Assembly: GCF_022376445.1 (NCBI RefSeq)
Contig: NW_025955005.1
Span: 186,001-250,000, forward strand
Reading direction: 5' to 3'
DNA length: 64,000 nucleotides
Origin: Fomitopsis serialis
Lineage: Eukaryota; Basidiomycota; Agaricomycetes; Polyporales; Fomitopsidaceae
How positions within the stretch are numbered: position 1 is the first letter of the stretch; the number at the start of each line of letters is the position of its first letter. Positions 1 through 12,295 of the stretch are shown piece by piece. Below the pieces are notes generated by a model that did not search any database, was not told the DNA's origin, and saw nothing but the letters and a program-made list of their open reading frames with translations. The translations under genes and the position numbers were made by a program.

Positions 1-4
1 CTAG

Positions 5-1457
5 GTTGATGAAGGGCCTCGTTGTGGATGGCCAGTCCTCGTCTTCTGCCGATGCTGTCGAAGGGCTCGCCTACATGACCACAGACCCTAATATCAAAGA
101 GCTATTATCAAACGACGGGGCGTTTCTATCGCGCTTGTTCTCCCTCGTTCCTCGTCGCAAGCCTGGAACTACAGGTAACCAGTCTCCCGAAGACATCGCC
201 AAGTCGCCTCTCTATGGGGTAGTCGTCATAATATTCAATCTCTGTTCTTATCGACCGCGCTTGACCGATGAACAGGCCCAGATCGCGAAGTTGCGCCGGA
301 TGGCCAATGCTCCGAAGAATGGGGCAGCTTCAGAGGAGACCAGCCCTCTAGACGACGACGAACATGTCAAGGCACGAGCCCGAAAGCTCGTGAAGCATGG
401 CGCGCTCGAGGCCCTAGTAGCAGCGGCACGAGCCGCGGACAGTCCTGCTGTCAGGCTCACTGTTGGCCAGGCTCTTTTGCACCTTACCGAAGACAAAGAG
501 AACCGGGGAAAGATCCTTCAAGCCGGAGGGTCTAAAGCTCTCATGCGCATCATTCAAAGTATCATCCCCACCCAGAAATCCACTGTACGGTCGTCAGCAG
601 CACCTCATCTCGAGCCCGCCGAAATAGAGCCTATCCAAGCCCTGGCCAAGTTGGCCATCACATCTGCGCCCGTGCAGGTGTTTGGACCCAACCAGGGCGC
701 ACTCTTCGACGCCATTCGACCGCTGACCCTCATGCTGGTACATCCGACGTCGAACCTGCTGCAGCGCTTCGAAGCACTCATGGCTCTGACCAATCTGGCG
801 TCTCACAACGGCGAGGTCGCCGAGAGGGTCGCACGCGCCGACGGGCTGCTCAACAAAGTCGAGCTGCTCATGCTCGAAGACCACACGCTCGTCCGGCGCG
901 CCGCGACGGAGCTCGTGTGCAACCTCGTCGGCGGATGCGAAGAGGTGTACAACAAGTTCGGTGGCGAGAAAGCGGCGGCGTCCAAGTCGAAGCTGCAGGT
1001 GCTCGTCGCGCTCTGCGATGTCGATGATCTGCAGACGCGGCTCGCGGCTTCTGGGGCAGTAGCCACGTTGACGACTTCCCCGGATGCCTGCCAGAGTCTC
1101 TTGGAGCTCCAGCGCGAGCGCAAGCGCGTATTGCCAGTCCTCGGGAACCTCGTTGATCCTTCAATCTCTACCATGGAGGCGGAGGTCAACGGCGACGATG
1201 ACGACGAAGAGAAGTCGGTTGCACCTCATCCTGGTCTGGTGCATCGCGGCGTCGTTTGCATCAGGAACCTCTTTCTGTCAGTTCAGGACCCTGGCGGGCG
1301 TACCGAGTTGGCAACGGAGGCGGAACGCGTTGGGATAGTACGGGCTTTGGTCGGTGTGGTGCAAGCCTCTTCGGCGAATCTCGACGCGCCTGCCCTTCGA
1401 CCGACTGCGGAGACATTGAAGTGGCTGTTGGAGAGCGGTATCCAGATAACGGTGTGA
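5..1457 (+). CDS. SHE4: UNC-45/Cro1/She4 family myosin chaperone, C-terminal part (gene enters from the left edge)
   Basis: The frame runs 483 residues to TGA at 1455-1457 and is rich in armadillo-like helices (for example the stretches beginning LVKHGALEALV and ARADGLLNKVELLML). This is the central and UCS region of the UNC-45/Cro1/She4 family, cytosolic chaperones that fold and stabilise myosin motor domains. The window begins with CTAG, which fits a splice acceptor, so the exon probably starts at position 5 and earlier exons lie outside. An acidic run (GDDDDEE) sits near residue 400. The identity rests on overall pattern and the UCS-like C-terminus, not on a catalytic motif. A class I myosin gene, the known client type of She4, begins about 5.7 kb downstream on the same strand. 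Another ARM-repeat protein is the main alternative. Confidence 0.8.
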
Positions 1458-2377
1458 CGGGATGGCTTGCAGACACTCGGAGCCGTTATCGTATTGGACA
1501 GGCGGACGAGCGGCACGGCACCGGACACAAGCAGTACGGAAGCCTTGTCGAATCTACTGTGTTTGCACTGCTAACGTTTCGTCAATGCCAGGAATACACA
1601 CTGACCGCCTCTTAGCTTCCCATGCCATCCGCAGGCACGGTCCCGCAGGTGGCTGTGTCCAGATGCCTAGAGATGTGTCGCGGAAATGCGTTTTCATGGT
1701 AGAGAGCGAACTCTATCCGCCTCACGCGGACACAATTGCTCAATGCACCTGTGCGTGCATGACACACGGACGTGAGACAGACGTTGTGGGTTTATGGGGC
1801 CTAGATCAGGGACACCTTCAGATAGGATGTCGGACGCCGTCCAATATAACGAAGATACCTAACTGTGCAAGAGAGTTTCGTTCCTGCCGTAGACCCTGCG
1901 AAACCATGCACCGTTTGGTGCACTTGTGCTGTGACACAGTTCAACTGTCCAGCCCAGACCATTCTGCACTCGTGACTGACAAAAGGTCTGACCTATAGGT
2001 TGCCTATAGGACACATCGCTGCCCGGGCCGACGGACCCTGTCAGCTGGAGCTCAGATGAGACCATCGGTTCCCTGTGACAAAGGTGTTGGTGGAACGGCA
2101 GCATTGACCACCACCATTCAGCGCTACATGTCGCTTGAACTTCGATACGGAGGACTTGCGGAGGACATGGATGCCGCTGCAGTCTGCGTTCCGCTCTGCG
2201 GCCGAACCTGCGGCATCTCATGATTGTTCTTATGACCTATTGACAGGCTTCCTTCCTTGATACACTCCAGGCCGTGTGTGGTTATCGCGACCTAAGCATA
2301 GGTCGATTCCTACGCTCTCCGTGTATATATTACCAACCCGTCGCGGGTCCGCTCGTTGAGTTCACTCCGTGTTCACC
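1458..2377. other. Intergenic region, no gene recognised
   Basis: About 920 bases between the chaperone stop and the next start. Open frames here have no recognisable domain. The palindromic octamer CCTATAGG occurs twice (1992-1999 and 2003-2010), a short hairpin TGCACC-GTTT-GGTGCA lies at 1907-1922, and a TATA element is near the right end. Confidence 0.6.
2324..2330 (+). promoter_or_regulatory. Candidate TATA box of the NRPS-like gene
   Basis: TATATAT lies about 48 bases before the ATG at 2378, a normal distance for a fungal TATA element with a short 5' leader. No experimental start site is known. Confidence 0.45.
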
Positions 2378-5300
2378 ATGCCCGCTCCGACATACATAGC
2401 ATCCTCATTGACCGAGCTTGTTGCCATCCGAGCTAGTGAGTACGACTTCCTCTCTTCACAAAAATAGTAAACATAACATTGTTGTAGGGGTCCAACCGAA
2501 CGATGTTGCCATCTATACAGGCATTGACGAACCGGGGCCTCTACTCAGAGCACTCACGTACGTATCTCCTTGAGGTGTACAGCCGCGACCTAATCCCTTT
2601 CCGCCTTTGTCAGTTATTCACAGGTCCAGCGTGCAGTCGACAGATTGTGCGCACATTATTCGGGCCTTGGATTATTACCCCACCTGAGAAGGACGGGATT
2701 CCGCCTGAGCGTGTCATAGCCGTTCTAACGTCTTCGGCTGTTGATGAATCACTTCTGGAGATCGCATTGGCCAAGCTGGGGCTTGCGTCTCTTCTGCTTT
2801 CCGTCAACAACTCGGTCCCAGCGATCGCCCATCTGTGCAAGATTACTCAGTCGACGCATCTCATATATGGTTCGAAGTTCGTCTCTGAAGCGCACGAAGC
2901 ACAGAAGATACTGGATGAGCAAGGCATCGAGATACAAATAATTCCAGACATGCGCTATCCCATCTGGGGCCGGGAGGCGTTGATGATGTGAAGATTGAAC
3001 CATTCCCTGCTGTGCTCAAACCGCAGGACGAGAAGAAGAGGACATGCGTGATACTGCATTCGTCTGGATCAGTGAGTTCGGAGTGTATGGCCACCATCAA
3101 CAGTCGACTGACGAAACTCTACCCACAGACCGGTTTCCCGAAGCCGGTATACATATCGCACTCCTCAATGATCGCCAATGTTGCCGGTTTCGTCAGCAAG
3201 CCTGGCTTCAGTGCCCTACCTGTGTATCATGGATTCGGGCATTACAGCGTGTAAGTATCTAAATGTGCGGGTATGACTGACGCTAATGGCGAACACCTCT
3301 AGGTTCCGCTGCTATTACCCAGGGGTTCCGTTTGTGCTGTATCCTGCGCATCTGCCCTTGACTTCGGCGAATCTTTGCAAGGTTATCAATGCTATCCCTA
3401 TCCCTTGTCCACTGGGCTTCGCCGTGCCATATGTCATCAAGGCGAGTTGTTCGTCGAGAGTATCACAAACGGTGTATTTAGCATGATCACTAGCTGCTAG
3501 GAGAGACTGAAGAAGGTACCAGAGCTATGGCGAAGTTTGAAAGCGTCACATACGCTGGAGCTGCCGTTCCTGTGTGTTCCTCATCCTCGATCCTAAGCAG
3601 CCGCATAGTCTCATTCCGCATTAGGACGACCTTGGCGACCGTCTCACGGCTGCAGGCGTGAATTTGAAGGCGATATTTGGGTCCACAGAAGTCAGTATCT
3701 CTTACAGGATAGAGGGCCTTTTATGCTCACACGAAACACAGACCGGGTCTTTCCTCTCGTCTGATCGCAATTTCGCCGACGACAAAGCATGGAATTGGTT
3801 GCGAGTAGAGGGTCGAATCGCAGACTACCTCCTGATGGAGGATAGGGGCTCCGACACATACGAGTCGGTTGTGTTGGATGGCTGGCCTGCTAAGAACCAG
3901 TCTAACCGCCCCGATGGGTCATACGCCACGAAGGACCTCTTTGTGAAGCACGCCGAACACCCCAACTGGTACAAATACATCGGCAGACTGGACGACACCC
4001 TTGTGCAGGTGCTCGGAGAGAAAACGAATCCAGGTCAGTGCTCGTCTCCGACTAGTGCGTGATGATTGATCGCTGACACTCGCCTACAGTCCCTATCGAG
4101 CTCGCCATCCAAGGGAACAGTCCATATGTAGAACAATGTATTGTCTTCGGTGCAGGAAGGCCACAGATTGGTTGCCTTCTACTACCGTCGGACTTCGCCA
4201 AGGGCCTCTACAAGGATCGTGATGCCTACATGGAGAAGGTTTGGCCAGTCATTGAGGACGCCAACGCACAAGCCCCGACGCATTCACGAATTCTGCCAGA
4301 GATGGTGTATATCCTCGAGTACGTGGGGCCCGACCCTTCTGTGTCCTACCCGCTATTGATTCTACTCTACTGCAGGTACGGCACGCCGATTCCCCAGGCT
4401 ACCAAACTGTCTATCCTTAGACCCGCGTGTTACGCGAAATTCAAGAGATCATAGGTATGGATCTCCCTCGAAATCCCTCTCCGTGTCTTCGTTGACCTAC
4501 TGTAGATGGCGTGTATGATCGCTTCGAGAATGGTTCCAGCGCAAACAAGATAGACTTGTCACAATCAGAGCTAGAGGACTTCATCTTCAACGCGACCACT
4601 CAGACGTTGGGAGCAACCAAGGCAGCGAAGCTCACCAAGACATCGACCTTTTCGCCTTTGGCGTCGATTCATTGCAAGCCACTCGGATACGGAACATTTG
4701 TCAGAAGGAGCTAGAGCTAAACGAACAAACGCTGGGACAGAATGGTATGTGAGAAAGTTGATCACGGGTGCGTCGACTCAGTGGCCATTTTGACAGTGGT
4801 GTACGAGAACCCGTCAGTGGAGAAGTAAGCGAACGCATTTGCACAGGGTACAAGAAGGCTCGTGCTCATGTTCCCTAGGTTGGCCGCATTCATCACAGCA
4901 CTGCGTTCTGGGGCCGGGAGGGATAAGTCGGTCGCAGAGGACCACGCTGCGATGTGGACCATGGTCGACAAGTGGGCATCGAAATTCGTCCAATGGGAGG
5001 CCCCGGAGCAGACTTCGCAGCGCATGAATTCTGCATCTCAATTGTCGTGCGTACACCGATTGTCTTGTATTCGATTACACGTTGACTGGCGTACATTAGG
5101 TGCTTACCGGAGCTACGGGATCGCTCGGCGCACATATCCTCCATCAGCTTGTCTCTTTCCCTTCAGTCGAACGTGTCGTCTGCCTGTCTCGCGCCAAGAC
5201 CAACGAAGACTCTGTAACTCGATTGCAGGAATCGTTGAAGTCGCGCCGACTACAACTGTCGGGCGAGCAGTGGAAGAAGGTTGAATCGTTCGCAGCGGAC

Positions 5301-6414
5301 GTCAATGAAGATCACTTGGGACTGTCGTCGGGAGCTTATGAGCACATAGTGTCTCAAGCGACTGCTGTGATCCATGTTCGTCATTTCACTCCAAGAGATG
5401 GGTCGCATCGCTTACTAGCACGCGCTCACAGAACGCATGGCCTGTCAACTTCAACATGAACCTCGACTCATACGATGCGCACATCGGAGGAGTTTTGAAT
5501 CTCATCAACCTTTGTCTTCGGTCGCCGAAGACACAATCGCCATCGTTCTACTTCAGCTCGTCTATTGCCGCTGTGACGGGGAGTACTGATCCTGTGTGCA
5601 ACGAGGATTTCCCGACGTCTGCTGCGACAGCGCTGCCGACCGGCTATGGTCGAAGCAAATGGGTGGTCGAGAAGCTGTCCGAGAAGGCTGCTCGCGCTAC
5701 GCCTCTGCATGTAGGTATCCTGCGCATCGGGCAGGTTGTCGGCGATACCAAAAGGTACGCTATCAACCCCAACTGAGAGTCGAGTATGTATTGATCATGA
5801 TGCCTGTAGTGGTGTCTGGAACGAGACCGAGTCCTGGCCGCTGATGTTCAAGGCCACGGAGAGTACACGCGCGCTGCCTACCTTCCAGCAGGTTAGTAGA
5901 AGTCCTTACTAGGTCTTCGTGTCTCGGAACTTGATGTCTCTTGTAGAATCCACAGTGGCTTCCCGTCAACATCGCTGGCCGTGCCATTGCCGAGATTGCC
6001 ACTCGCTTTGAGCCACCCAAGGCCGCAGTCTACCACATTGTGAATCCGACTGTGACCAGTGGATGGGATACGATTATCGCAGGGCTCAAGAAGGCGGGCA
6101 TTGAGTTCGACGTGGTCAGCCGCTCGGAGTGGCTGGATCGTTTGGCGAAGTCGGATCCCGACGGCGAGCGTAACCCTGCAATCAAACTTCTGGTGAGTCG
6201 TCCGAATGCTGACAGGCAACTAAGATTGACGCTCTCGCAGCCATACTATCGCACTCGATTCGGGAAACCAACTGAGAGCATTCCCATGCAATTCCGCGTC
6301 GACACAACATGCAGCATCGCACCCACCCTCGCCACTTCGCCTGCCATATCGCAGGATCTTGTCGAGAAATGGGTACAACACTGGCGGGAGGTTGGCTTCC
6401 TAGGACAGAGCTGA
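2378..6414 (+). pseudogene. NRPS-like adenylation-thiolation-reductase enzyme (aminoadipate-reductase-like), with four apparent 1-base deletions
   Basis: The order is N-terminal AMP-binding domain (HSSGS then TGFPKPVY, FGSTE then TGSF, GRLDDT), a carrier domain (FAFGVDSLQATRIRN with the phosphopantetheine Ser), and a thioester reductase domain (LTGATGSLGAHIL for NAD(P)H, YGRSKWVVEKL for the catalytic Tyr and Lys). Such enzymes activate a carboxylic acid, load it on the carrier and release it reductively as an aldehyde. The ATG at 2378 gives MPAPTYIASSLTEL. Conserved protein jumps frame at four places: 2678-2681 (C run), 2970-2971 (C run), near 4421 and near 4639. Each looks like one lost base, and no nearby intron repairs it. 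Elsewhere the motifs are intact, so this is either a young pseudogene or local assembly error. Introns are about 50-60 bases; one (3442-3493) appears to be GC-AG. Confidence 0.8.
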
Positions 6415-7107
6415 GAGATGCTGCTGTACTATAGCTACTAGAGAACATGCATGTCAATCACTGCTTACCTCTCTACTATGCTGCTGGAAGTAGGCCGCGT
6501 GGTAGACATATTAACTTGATGCATTCCGATTGTCAACAAGCCCTTGCTAAAGAACTGCTTGTCATGAATTAATGCCCGCGGAACGAGGCACTGGGTCGAA
6601 GGCATCTTGTCGCGCAACTGCGCCCTGCACCGGCGGCGCACCGCATGTGTGTACCGCAGCCATGACGTTCGCACACCAGGCCCTCATGCCTTCCATCCAC
6701 CCACACGTACATATATGTAGCAAAAATACCGGAATGAACACGGCCGGTTCGCATATTCCATCATTGGATGAATGGAGTAGAATTGAATGAAGCCAGCCAG
6801 TTTGGCCGAAGTCTAACTTGGACAGGTCGCGAGTAGCGGACCGCTGCTATCCGTGGCAAGCCGCAGCGCCCGCGCGATCGTGAGTTGTAACGCGCACCGA
6901 GCCCGAGTCGCGTTCCTCATCTAGCGACGACGACCTCCTCTGTTCTACGCTTCCGACTCTGTACACAATATCTGTAGCGAGCAGGGCCTCGCCGTGCACG
7001 CTCACCTGATCGCCCACGCACCAATACCTCGCCGCAACCACTCCTTGTCCGCGTTGCATCGTGCTAGGTAGTACATCTTGACGAGGGAGGACTGGTCTCA
7101 TCGCATC
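6415..7107. other. Intergenic region, no gene recognised
   Basis: About 690 bases between the reductase stop and the myosin start. It holds the putative 3' UTR of the first gene and the promoter of the second. Small open frames on both strands have no recognisable domain. Confidence 0.55.
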
Positions 7108-10100
7108 ATGGTCAGTAGACTGGAGAACTATGTGTTGCTCTATCTTCATCCTACTCTCGAACAGGCACCATCCAAGAAAGCTGGCAAGAAGGTGGCTGCA
7201 ACGCCCAAGAAGGGTGGTCCCGCCAAGGTAGCTAAGGTATGCCTGCGCACTACCCTTGTGTATCATGAGGCGGTCCAAACCAGATGTTCATAGGCGGACT
7301 GGAAAGAGGGTTTCAAGAAGAAACAAGTCGGAGTGTCTGATATGACCCTGTTGACCACTATCACAAACGAGGCGATCAATGAGAACCTGCAGAAACGGTG
7401 GACCAACGGCGAGATTTACACCTATATCGGCTCCGTTCTGATCTCTGTGAATCCGTTCAAGGGTGCGTGGCATAGTGATAGTTACTGGCTGTGCAGCTGA
7501 CGCAGCCCACATAGACCTCGGCATCTACACGGATGAGGTCTTGCAACGGTATAAGGGCAAGAACAGGCTTGAGGTCCCTCCGCATGTGTTCGGCATCGCC
7601 GAATCCGCGTACTACAACATGAACGCATACCACGAGAACCAGTGTGTCATCATTTCAGGCGAGTCTGGTGCGGGCAAGACAGAGGCAGCGAAGCGTATCA
7701 TGCAATACATCGCCGCTGTGTCTGGTGGCCAGGATAGCAGTATCCAGGAGATCAAGGACATGGTGTTGGCTACGAATCCTCTTTTGGAGAGCTTCGGATG
7801 TGCGAAGACGTTGAGGAATAACAACTCCAGTCGTCATGTGCGTGAGCCCTTGCCTAGAGGTTCTAGCCCCTGAATGTTTCGCAGGGCAAATACCTCGAAA
7901 TCATGTTCAACGACCATGGAGAACCAATAGGTGCTCAGATCACGAACTATCTTCTCGAGAAGGGCCGTGTGGTTGGACAGGTCGGGGACGAGCGGAACTT
8001 CCATATATTCTATCAGTTCACCAAAGGCGCGTCGCTGCGCAGCGAGGTCAGTTTCAATTGGCTCAGCAAATACAATGTATTGAGCCCCAGCTAGAGGCGT
8101 ACGGCTTGCAAGGTCCGGAGGCATATGCATACACGAGCCTAAGCAACTGCTTGGAAGTTCAGGGTATCGACGATGTTGAAGACTTCGGCGAGACGATCGT
8201 AAGCGACTCTCACATAGCCTCCAGCACGTTGCTGACCGCTCCCGCAGAAAGCCATGCAGGTGATCGGGTTGAGTGACTACGAACAGTCGGAGATCTTGCG
8301 TATGCTCGCAGCTATCCTCTGGCTCGGCAACGTCCAGTTCCAGGAGAACGACGACGGAAACTCAGCGATCGCTGACGCTGGCGTGACTGACTTCGTTGCG
8401 TACCTCCTGGAGGTGGATGCGGCTCTCGTACAGAAGGTCATGACGATCAAGGTTATGGAGACACAAAGAGGTGGCAGGAGGGGCTCCATTTACGACGTAC
8501 CTTTGAATCCCTCGCAAGCCACTTCTGGCCGGGATGCTCTATCAAAGGCCATCTACAACAATTTGTTTGAGTGGATCGTGTCAAGAATCAACGCATCAAT
8601 GAAGCCACGGAGCACGACCACTCAGCTCATCGGCATCCTGGTATGCGCTCGGTCCCCTCTATGCAACTAGTCCGCTGAGCTATCGTGGCCAGGATATCTT
8701 CGGTTTTGAGATCTTCGAGGTACGCGTCATGTAGTGGGTGCGGGGGGCTAATATCTGATACGGCCGGCTGCAGGACAACTCGTTCGAGCAGCTCTGCATC
8801 AACTACGTCAATGAGAAGCTGCAGCAGATCTTCATCGAGCTGACGCTCAAGACGGAACAAGAGGAGTACGTCCGCGAACAGATCAAGTGGACTCCGATCA
8901 AGTACTTCAACAACAAGATCGTGTGCGACCTCATCGAGGAGAAGCGCCCCCCAGGTATTTTCGCTGCGCTGAACGACGCCTGTGCCACAGCACATGCCGA
9001 CCCGACCGCTGCTGACAACAGTTTCATACAACGAACGGCTTCCCTCGCAAGCAACCCGCACTTCGATGCGCGTGGTGCGCAGTTTTTGGTGAAGCACTAT
9101 GCTGGAGATGTCATGTACAACGTGGCCGGTATGACGGACAAGAACAAGGACTTGCTTGTGAAGGACTTGCTGGACCTCGTTGGTAGCAGTAGCAACCAAT
9201 TCTTGCAGGGTCTCTTCCCAGATCGGCCAGATCCAAACAGCAAGAAGAGGCCTCCTACTGCGGGTGACAGGATCAAGGTCAGCGTCGTGTCGTCTGTAGT
9301 GTGCGGTAATTGACATCCTCGATAGGCATCCGCTGGTGCGCTCGTCGAGAACCTCATGCGTGCTCAGCCTTCGTACATCCGTACGATCAAGCCGAATCAG
9401 AACCGCAGTGCAACGGAATACGACACGAAGGCGGTCTTGCATCAGGTGAAATATCTCGGTCTGCAGGAGAACATCCGCGTGCGGAGAGCAGGCTTCGCGT
9501 ACCGGAATACCTTCGAGAAGATGGTGGAGCGGTTCTACTTGCTTTCGCCTGCTACCTCGTACGCGGGAGAGTATACGTGGCACGGAGATGCGAAATCGGG
9601 CTGCGAGCGTATTCTCACTGATACAGGCATTGCGAAAGAGGAGTGGCAGATGGGCGTAACGAAAGCCTTCATCAAGAATCCAGAGACGGTGTGTGCAGAG
9701 TCGTTCGGGACATTACAGACGGACACCACTTACACGAGTGTCGGTAGCTCTTTGCTCTGGAAACTATGCGCGATCGCTACTGGCACAATATGGCTGGCCG
9801 TATCCAGCGTGCATGGCGGAACTACATGCGCTACAGACACGAGTGCGCGCGGCGCATCCAGCGCTTCTGGAAGAATAATAAGGAGGCCATCGAGTACGCA
9901 AAAACCCGAGACTACGGTCACCAGATCTTGGCGGGCAGGAAGGAACGCAGGCGTTTCAGTCTCCTGAGCTACCGGCGGTTCATGGGTGACTACCTCTATG
10001 TCAATGACAAGACTCCGCTTGGCGAGGAACTGGCCAATGCATGCGGCATCGGGAGTATGTCTTCGTCGTTCATGTCGTTTCCATAGGGAAACTCACGAGT

Positions 10101-11783
10101 CCGTAGATGACAAGGTGGCGTTCAGCTCAAAATGTGAAATCTTGGTCTCCAAGACTGGTCGCTCTAGTAAACCGAGCCCCCGTTTTCTTGTCCTGGTATG
10201 CCAAATATATCAGTTGTTCGATGAGTATGACGCTAACTGTTGCTTTGCAGACGCAGAAGGCAGTACATATTGTCATCCTCACAAGCAAAGATGGACAGAC
10301 GAATTACGCGTTGGATCGCAAAGTTCCTCTGGTGACCATCAAGGCTGTTTCGATGTCTACATTGCGGGATGACTGGCTGGCAAGTGTACTCAGTACACAC
10401 TGCATATCATACAACTGATTCCCCATCCAGGCGCTGAATCTTGGCCCTACCGAGGAGGGGATCCCCTTATCAGCTGTGTCTTCAAGACTGAGTTCTGCAC
10501 GCACATGTTGCAACTAACGTCGGGCAGTATCAGCATAACAATCAATCCGATGTAGGTATTCGACTACCTTGCTATCGCACTTTCTGACAAATTTTCCAGC
10601 TTCGAGTACAATAAGAAGAAAGAGAAGAAGGCGCAGGTCAAGTTCATTAAGGACGAGACCGTCCAGAGAGATGATGTGTACAAGAGTCATACTGTGCATG
10701 TGCCGTCTGGTGAACCGCCTGGCAGTCTCTCTCGTCCTCCCGCGAAACGTAAAGCTGGTGTCGTACGACCCATCACTCAAGGCAAGCTCTTGCGGAAAGG
10801 CGGGCCGTCAGATGTGAGCCACCGTTTAGCCATGCATCCTGAATTCTGACGGTCACTTATGTATGAAACCCACAGAAACCAGCAGCATCACGACCGAAGC
10901 CTGCAGCACAGCCGCTACCGGGCAGGTCAACACCAGCCGCAGCTGTCAAGCCGAGCATCCCGTCCGCTGTATCCAGCGTACCAGCCGCACCTCCTCCTCC
11001 ACCTGCTCGACATGCCGCGCCGCCACCGCCACCTCCCGAACCCGACGTGGACTTGTACCGTGCCAAGTTCGCGTTCGAGGGCCAGCCAGGCGAGATGTCG
11101 CTGAAGAAGGACGACCTCGTCGAGTTGGCCGAGAAGGACGACAACGGGTGGTGGCTCGTGAAGAAGGACGGCGCCGAAGGCTGGGCACCAAGCAACTACC
11201 TCGAGCTTGTCCCACCAAAGCCCAAGGCTGCGCCCGCACCTCCGCCTCCACCCGCTGGCCGTCGTCTTCCCCCAGCAGCACCGGCTGCCCCTGCCGCCCC
11301 AGCAGCACCCGCCGCCCCCAAGGTTTACGCGAAGCCAATCGTCGCCGACCCCTCCGCGAAGCCCATGGCAGTCTTCCCGGGTATGATGCCTGCAAACGGG
11401 TCCACTGCACCATGGAAGAAGACCGCATCGACGGGGACGAACGGCTCTTCGAATGACACGACGCCGACGAGTTCGCGCCCCGTCAGCTCCCTCGCGTCCA
11501 AGGCGCCGCCGCCCGCGCCGAAGCCAAAGCCGGGCCCACCTCCGCTCGCGGCGAAGCCTGGTGCGCCCCCCAAGGTGGGCGGGAAGCCTCCGGTACCGAC
11601 CGCGTCGAGGCCTGCGGCGGCGCCGAAGCCGTCGGCGGGAGGTGTCGCGAAGCCGTCGGCGCCCGCTGGTCAGCTGGATCTGGCTGCTGTGGTGAGTGAT
11701 GCTTATATTTCTGTTTAGGAATCCGTGGTATGACCTGGCATTCGTAGATGGCGAAGCGTGCGCAGAGACTGGGTGGCGAGTGA
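7108..11783 (+). CDS. MYO1: Class I myosin (myosin-1/5 type, SH3-containing long-tailed)
   Basis: Actin-based motor of cortical patches and endocytosis. The motor domain carries the P-loop [13 protein letters not shown] (about 7660), switch-region and LLESFG motifs, and a TEDS-site serine in [12 protein letters not shown] (about 8485), a site phosphorylated by PAK-family kinases in fungal class I myosins. Two IQ motifs follow ([17 protein letters not shown] and the adjacent [10 protein letters not shown]), then a TH1 lipid-binding tail (about 10100-10700), a proline-rich stretch and an SH3 domain ([10 protein letters not shown] to [10 protein letters not shown], 11053-11210). The start codon appears to stand alone in its coding exon: ATG at 7108-7110, intron 7111-7164, then APSKKAGKK. 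The last intron (11692-11747) joins GQLDLAAV to [11 protein letters not shown] and TGA at 11781-11783, so the acidic DDW-type end known in yeast Myo3/5 is absent. Internal boundaries are approximate. Confidence 0.93.
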
Positions 11784-12090
11784 AGGATGGTGATGGCTTG
11801 GGATGTGCGAAGAGGATGAAGTCGCTCGGTGCGGACGATATCGTAGGAACTAAGGATTTGTACATCTACATACAACACTTGTGATAGGTGATAGAATGTC
11901 GAGAAGTGTGGCGTCCGTGACAGTACTAGTTGGTGGTCCTCTTCGCGCATACATCCGAGTCGAGGAGATGAACAGCGAAGCTGTGGTTGATTGTGGGGAT
12001 GGCTCTACATTTCATTTGATTGGACGTGGCCCTACTTTCTTTGACAACAAGATGCAGGGCCTTGAGTAGACGTCTATGTGCGATCAGGCG
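11512..12090 (+). repeat. Duplicated segment, copy A (myosin 3' end and 3' flank)
   Basis: Parts of the end of the myosin gene reappear, diverged, at 13905-14345 in the same order. Shared blocks include GTAGATGGCGAA with the following GCAGAGACTGGGT, the GTCCTCTTCGCGCATA block at about 11934, and TTTGACAACAAGATGC followed by TAGACGTCTATGT at about 12040-12080. This copy includes the real last exon of myosin. Beyond the myosin stop (11784-12090) no other gene is seen. Confidence 0.75.
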
Positions 12091-12295
12091 AGAGCGGCCG
12101 AAAAAACCGCAGCGGCTTGACGGGGCGAGGGTGCTGTTCGAGATCACCCTTGAGTTGTGCAAAGAGAAAAAGAGGAGACAGGTTCCTGGGCCTCTCTCCA
12201 GCGTACTCAACACTCATCGACATCCCCACGTCACCTTCGTCGAGCCGCCATATCCGACATGCCTACCCATAGCTTTCCGGCCATTCTATGGCAGA

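Noticed and set aside
8627..9583. 318-residue minus-strand frame
   Set aside because: Antisense to the myosin motor exons, no domain.
10927..11865. 312-residue minus-strand frame across the myosin tail
   Set aside because: Antisense shadow of the GC-rich proline/SH3 exon; composition is Arg-rich with no domain.
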